Below are positions 42,621-46,046 of a DNA stretch of 46,046 bases, in pieces. The notes beneath the pieces are model-generated. The model worked only from the letters and a program-made list of their open reading frames with translations. It had not been told where the DNA came from and ran no database searches. This stretch comes from JAKOQB01 sp036824465 (GTDB lineage Bacteria > Pseudomonadota > Gammaproteobacteria > Burkholderiales > Burkholderiaceae_F): contig DAITAC010000021.1 of NCBI GenBank assembly GCA_036824465.1, forward strand, positions 1-46,046, read 5' to 3'. Each line of letters starts with the position of its first letter. Position 1 is the stretch's first letter. Made by a program: the position numbers and the translations under genes.

Positions 42621-43037
42621 TCAGTAGCGCTGGCCCGCAGGTTTGTCCGCCGCGTAGCCGCGCGTCGAGTAGCGCTGCATACGGCCGGCGGCTTCCTGCC
42701 GCTGCAGGCAGAAGCCTGGCTCGTCTGCGGGCCGGCTGACGATGAACGACAGGCACATCGACTCCACGCCGCGCGTGTTGTCGAACGCGTTGACTTTGAT
42801 GTAGTGGTTCGGGAACGCCTTGCGGCAGGCGTTGACCTCGTACAGCACCGCCGCACCATCCTTGATGGTGAACATCGGCAGGCCCCACATCTCCCAGTAA
42901 ACGTTGCGCGGGTGCGGGTCATCGGTGTATTCGACCGACAGCGCCCAGCCCTGGGACAGCGCGTAGTCCACCTGCGCGCGGATCTCGTCGTCAGTCAGGT
43001 CGGGCAGGAACGAAAACGTGCCTTGTGTGATTCTCAT
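42621..43037 (-). CDS. cbbS: RuBisCO small subunit (red type)
   Basis: 138 residues. MRITQGTFSFLPDLTDDEI is the standard start of form IC small subunits, followed by EYTDDPHPRNVYWEMWGLPMF and the long C-terminal extension (RPADEPGFCLQRQEAAGRMQ...) that forms the beta-barrel characteristic of the red type. GAGGAAGC precedes the ATG. Coupled to cbbL with 11 bases between. Confidence 0.97.
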   Translation of the reverse strand: MRITQGTFSFLPDLTDDEIRAQVDYALSQGWALSVEYTDDPHPRNVYWEMWGLPMFTIKDGAAVLYEVNACRKAFPNHYIKVNAFDNTRGVESMCLSFIVSRPADEPGFCLQRQEAAGRMQRYSTRGYAADKPAGQRY

Positions 43038-43048
43038 GGTTCGCTTCC

Positions 43049-44512
43049 TCAGGTTGCGGTCGGCGTCACTGCATAGTCCGGCGTGTCGGTTGACGTGTAG
43101 TTGAAGCTCACGTCCTTCCACGTCTCGAGTGCCTGCGCCAGCGGCGTGCACCACTTGGCTGCGGTCTCGAGGATCTGCGGACCTTCGTTGGCGATGTCCT
43201 TGCCTTCGTTGCGCGCCTTGACCATCGCTTCGAGCGCGACGCGGTTGGCGATCGCGCCGGACTGGATGCCGGCCGGATGCCCGATCGTGCCGCCGCCGAA
43301 CTGCAGCACCACGTCGTCGCCGAACAGCGTTAGCAGTTGGTGCATCTGGCCCGCATGGATGCCACCAGAAGCCACCGGCATCACCTTGCGCATGTCCACC
43401 CAGTCCTGATCGAAGAACAGACCCCGTTGCAGGTCCTGCTTCGTATAGCTGTCGCGGCACACGTTGTAGTAGCCCTGTACCGTCATCGGATCGCCTTCGA
43501 GCTTGCCGACCGCGGTACCCGCGTGCAGGTGATCCACGCCCGCCAGTCGCAGCCACTTGGCGATCACGCGGAAGCTCACGCCGTGATTCTTCTGGCGCGT
43601 GTAGGTGCCGTGGCCCGCGCGGTGCATATGCAGGATCATGTCGTTGCGGCGCGCCCAGTTCGACATCGACTGGATCGCGGTCCAGCCGATCACGAGGTCG
43701 ATCATCACGATGTTCGAGCCCAGTTCCTTGGCGAACTCCGCGCGCTCGTACATGTCCTCCATCGTCGCGGCGGTCACGTTCAGATAGTGGCCCTTGATCT
43801 CGCCGCTGCCGGCCTGCGCCCTGTTCACGGCTTCCATGCAGAACAGGAAGCGATCCCGCCAGTGCATGAAGGGCTGCGAGTTGATGTTCTCGTCGTCCTT
43901 GGTGAAGTCCAGCCCGCCCGTCAGCGCTTCGAACACGACGCGGCCGTAGTTCTTGCCGGACAGGCCAAGCTTGGGCTTCATCGTCGCGCCGAGCAGAGGC
44001 CGTCCGTACTTGTCCAGGCGCTCACGCTCGACCACGATTCCGGTCGGCGGCCCCTTGAACGTCTTGACGTACGCGGCCGGAATGCGGATGTCCTCCAGCC
44101 GCGCCGCCTTCAGCGGCTTGAAGCTGAATACGTTGCCGATCAGGCTCGCCGTCATGTTGGAGATCGAGCCCTCCTCGAACAGGATCAGGTCGTAGGCGAC
44201 GTAAGCGAAGAACTGCCCCGGCTGGTTGGGCACGGGATCGACTCGGAACGCCTTGGCCTGGTACGACTCGTGCGCGGTCAGAAGATCGGTCCATACGACC
44301 GTCCACGTGGCAGTGGACGACTCGCCGGCGACGGCGGCGGCGGCCTCCTCGGGATCCACGCCCTCCTGTGGCGTGATCCGAAACAGGCAGATCACGTCGT
44401 TGTCCTTCGGCTCGTAGTCGGGCCGCCAGTAGCCCATCTGCTTGTACTTAAGGACCCCGCCCTTGTAGCGCTGCTTCAGATCGGTGATGTGCCCTTCGGC
44501 CGGCTTGTTCAT
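43049..44512 (-). CDS. cbbL: RuBisCO large subunit, form IC
   Basis: 487 residues. Catalytic lysine K179 in TMKPKLGLSGKNYGR, the carbamylated lysine K205 with D207 and E208 in GGLDFTKDDENINSQ, the loop-6 lysine in GTAVGKLEGDPM, and phosphate-binding LQFGGGTIGHPAG. The sequence is of the red type (FKPLKAARLEDIRIP, IPAAYVKTFKGPPTG) and therefore needs CbbX, which is encoded two genes on. GGAG lies before the ATG. First gene of the operon, divergent from cbbR. Confidence 0.98.
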   Translation of the reverse strand: MNKPAEGHITDLKQRYKGGVLKYKQMGYWRPDYEPKDNDVICLFRITPQEGVDPEEAAAAVAGESSTATWTVVWTDLLTAHESYQAKAFRVDPVPNQPGQFFAYVAYDLILFEEGSISNMTASLIGNVFSFKPLKAARLEDIRIPAAYVKTFKGPPTGIVVERERLDKYGRPLLGATMKPKLGLSGKNYGRVVFEALTGGLDFTKDDENINSQPFMHWRDRFLFCMEAVNRAQAGSGEIKGHYLNVTAATMEDMYERAEFAKELGSNIVMIDLVIGWTAIQSMSNWARRNDMILHMHRAGHGTYTRQKNHGVSFRVIAKWLRLAGVDHLHAGTAVGKLEGDPMTVQGYYNVCRDSYTKQDLQRGLFFDQDWVDMRKVMPVASGGIHAGQMHQLLTLFGDDVVLQFGGGTIGHPAGIQSGAIANRVALEAMVKARNEGKDIANEGPQILETAAKWCTPLAQALETWKDVSFNYTSTDTPDYAVTPTAT

Positions 44513-44626
44513 TTTCGTCTCCGTGGTGCGCGTCCGCTGCTGCGGTCCGCGCAGCGACTGAAAGTTGCGTACTCGGTGGTTGCCACGCTAAGGCCCGACA
44601 CGTATAAGCACAATTCAAAGCTAGTT

Positions 44627-44651
44627 CATCAATAGATCAGCAAAACCTGAT
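44627..44651. promoter_or_regulatory. Candidate CbbR binding site in the cbbL-cbbR intergenic region
   Basis: Three TNA triplets with eight-base spacing: TCA (44627-44629), TCA (44638-44640) and TGA (44649-44651). The last two lie in the dyad ATCAG-CAAAAC-CTGAT (44637-44652). CbbR proteins bind TNA-N7/8-TNA repeats. The minus-strand box TTATAC at about 44603-44608 could be the cbbL -10. The site lies just before the cbbR start, as expected for autoregulation. Confidence 0.5.
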
Positions 44652-44667
44652 ATCACTGGAATCCGAA

Positions 44668-45627
44668 ATGGCTTCCGCGATGCGAAACGTGACACTGCAC
44701 CGCCTGCGCGTCTTCGAGGCGGTGGCGCGCCTGGCGAGCGTGTCGGGCGCGGCGAAGGAACTGCACCTGACCCAGCCCGCAGTGTCGATGCAGGTCAAGC
44801 AGCTCGAGGAGCAGGTCGGTCTGCCGCTCACCGAGCGTATCGGCCGCAACATCCAGCTCACTGACGCGGGTCAGGAATTGGCACAGCACGCGCGGCGACT
44901 GGCGCAGCAGATCCGCGAGGCCGAGGCCGCGCTCGATGCGCTGAAGGGCCTGCGCGGCGGGCGCATCGAAATCGGCGTGGTCAGTACCGCCAAGTACTTT
45001 GCGCCGCGGCTGCTGGCCGAGTACCGGCGTCGCCATTCGGAGATCGAACTGCGGCTGGCGGTCGCCAACCGCGCCGACGTGGTGCGGATGCTGGCCGATA
45101 ACGCGATCGACCTGGCAATCATGGGCACGCCCCCGCAGCACATCGAATGTGAGGCAACGCGCATCGCCGAGCATCCGCTGGTGTGGCTGGCCTCGCCCGA
45201 GCATCCGCTGGCGAAGCTGAAGACCGTCGAGCCGGCGCGGCTGGCGCAGGAAGCTCTGATCGTGCGCGAGCCCGGCTCCGGCACGCGCGGCGCGATGGAT
45301 CGCTATCTGCGTTCGCATCGGATGCATCCGCCGCAGGTGCTGGAAATGAGCAGCAACGAAACGATCAAACAGGCCGTGATGGCCGGGATGGGCATCGCGT
45401 TCCTGTCCGAACATACGGCGGGCCTGGAACTCGCCGCGCGGCGGCTTGCGCGCCTGCGCGTGAAGGACACGCCGATCGTGCGCCACTGGTACGTCGTGCA
45501 TCGAACCGACAAGCGCCTGATGCCGGCCGCGCGCGCGTTCCGCGATTTTCTGCTCGCTGAAGGTGCGCGTCTGATTGAAGCGCAAATGGCACCGATCAGA
45601 GGCGCCGCGCGATCGAAGAAACGCTGA
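44668..45627 (+). CDS. cbbR: LysR-type regulator CbbR of the Calvin-cycle operon
   Basis: 319 residues. N-terminal winged helix (LHRLRVFEAVARLASVSGAAKELHL in two parts: RLRVFEAVARLASVSG and LTQPAVSMQVKQLEEQVG), then a periplasmic-binding-protein-like effector domain with the CbbR-like GVVSTAKYFAPRLLAEY. Expected to sense a metabolite such as RuBP, PEP or NADPH and activate cbbL transcription. Divergent from cbbL, 155 bases apart. A second ATG at 44680 could be the true start. Confidence 0.93.
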   Translation: MASAMRNVTLHRLRVFEAVARLASVSGAAKELHLTQPAVSMQVKQLEEQVGLPLTERIGRNIQLTDAGQELAQHARRLAQQIREAEAALDALKGLRGGRIEIGVVSTAKYFAPRLLAEYRRRHSEIELRLAVANRADVVRMLADNAIDLAIMGTPPQHIECEATRIAEHPLVWLASPEHPLAKLKTVEPARLAQEALIVREPGSGTRGAMDRYLRSHRMHPPQVLEMSSNETIKQAVMAGMGIAFLSEHTAGLELAARRLARLRVKDTPIVRHWYVVHRTDKRLMPAARAFRDFLLAEGARLIEAQMAPIRGAARSKKR

Positions 45628-45831
45628 TCTTGCAATGCCGATGCGCCGTGACGATCCGCCGCGCTTCAGGTGTTTGACCGCGGTGTTCCGGTCGATGACA
45701 TCGGCGCGCTGGCCGGGCGTGCAATTGTCGAACGCCGCTGATGCCTTGTCCTCCTGCTTCGATGTCGCGACCGCCGCGCTCGCATCGCGGCTGCGTACTA
45801 GACTTGCTGCCTTCGCGATCGAGGAGGGCGC

Positions 45832-46046
45832 ATGGCCGCCGGCCTGCTGAACACCACCATCAAATCCTTGCCGCTCGTCTACCGCGGCAAGGTGCGCGAC
45901 TCCTACGCGGTGGACGACGACAAGCTGTTGATCGTGACCACCGATCGGCTGAGCGCCTTCGACGTCGTCATGGCGCAGCCGATCCCCGACAAGGGGCGTG
46001 TGCTCAACGCGATGTCGAATTTCTGGTTTGCGCGGCTCGGCTCGAT
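45832..46046 (+). CDS. purC: SAICAR synthase, purine biosynthesis (5' part only)
   Basis: The 71 residues in the window begin MAAGLLNTTIKSLPLVY and include RGKVRDSYAVDDDKLLIV, TTDRLSAFDVVMAQPIPDKG and VLNAMSNFWF, all standard for PurC, which joins aspartate to CAIR. Ribosome site GAGGAGGGC is close to the ATG. The gene runs off the end of the window. In many betaproteobacteria purC directly follows fba; here the two are 17.6 kb apart. Confidence 0.96.
   Translation, partial: MAAGLLNTTIKSLPLVYRGKVRDSYAVDDDKLLIVTTDRLSAFDVVMAQPIPDKGRVLNAMSNFWFARLGS

Noticed and set aside
41469..43076. Plus-strand open frame of 535 residues
   Set aside because: Antisense to cbbF, cbbX and cbbS, no recognisable domain.
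1..46046. tRNA, rRNA, CRISPR or prophage
   Set aside because: No cloverleaf-like sequence with a GTTCGA-type T loop, no regular repeat-spacer pattern, and no phage structural genes were noticed on reading through.

Overview
The window looks like chromosomal DNA of a GC-rich (roughly 60-65 %, judged by eye) betaproteobacterium, most likely Burkholderiales-like. The reasons are the gene order tkt-gap-pgk-pyk-fba with purC further on, a maeB-type malic enzyme carrying a phosphotransacetylase tail, an AdoMet decarboxylase/spermidine synthase fusion, and a red-type (form IC) RuBisCO operon with cbbX and a divergent cbbR. The organism is probably a facultative or obligate autotroph. I see no rRNA, tRNA, CRISPR array, prophage or intact insertion sequence.

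Layout. 1-4156: partial aminotransferase (-), malic enzyme, and a cation-diffusion-facilitator-like protein that has lost the family's metal ligands. 4256-10635: a tight + strand run containing a partner-switching signalling set (FHA-PP2C phosphatase, RsbW-like kinase, STAS antagonist), a patatin-like protein, a membrane Ser/Thr kinase, an exported LysM/NodB deacetylase and a TPR lipoprotein. 10653-16271: LysM/TPR lipoprotein (-), second patatin-like protein, a barnase-like RNase with a barstar, then yidB-like, rsmE and the speD-speE fusion (-). 16674-28247: central carbon genes tkt, gap, pgk, pyk and fba, interrupted by a secreted-protease module (small propeptide-like lipoprotein, subtilase with a GlyGly-CTERM-like tail, convergent rhombosortase) and an S41 peptidase lipoprotein. 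28411-36595: ppdK, a twin-FHA protein behind a sigma-54-like promoter, an IS30 transposase remnant, fadD and an M14 carboxypeptidase. 36977-45627: the Calvin-cycle operon cbbL-cbbS-cbbX-cbbF-cbbP-cbbT-redoxin (-) and divergent cbbR. 45832-end: start of purC.

How the genes work together. RuBisCO with its activase CbbX, PRK, FBPase, two transketolases, GAPDH, PGK and class II aldolase supply most of the Calvin-Benson-Bassham cycle within one 30 kb stretch. Triose-phosphate isomerase, the pentose-phosphate isomerase/epimerase and phosphoglycolate phosphatase are not present here. PYK, PPDK and malic enzyme control carbon traffic at the PEP/pyruvate/malate node.

The most interesting material outside carbon metabolism is the self-contained protease/rhombosortase/propeptide-like-lipoprotein locus, the partner-switching cluster with a kinase whose HAMP domain is terminal, and the CDF protein with lysines in place of metal ligands. 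All functional calls are from reading the sequence; no database search was run.
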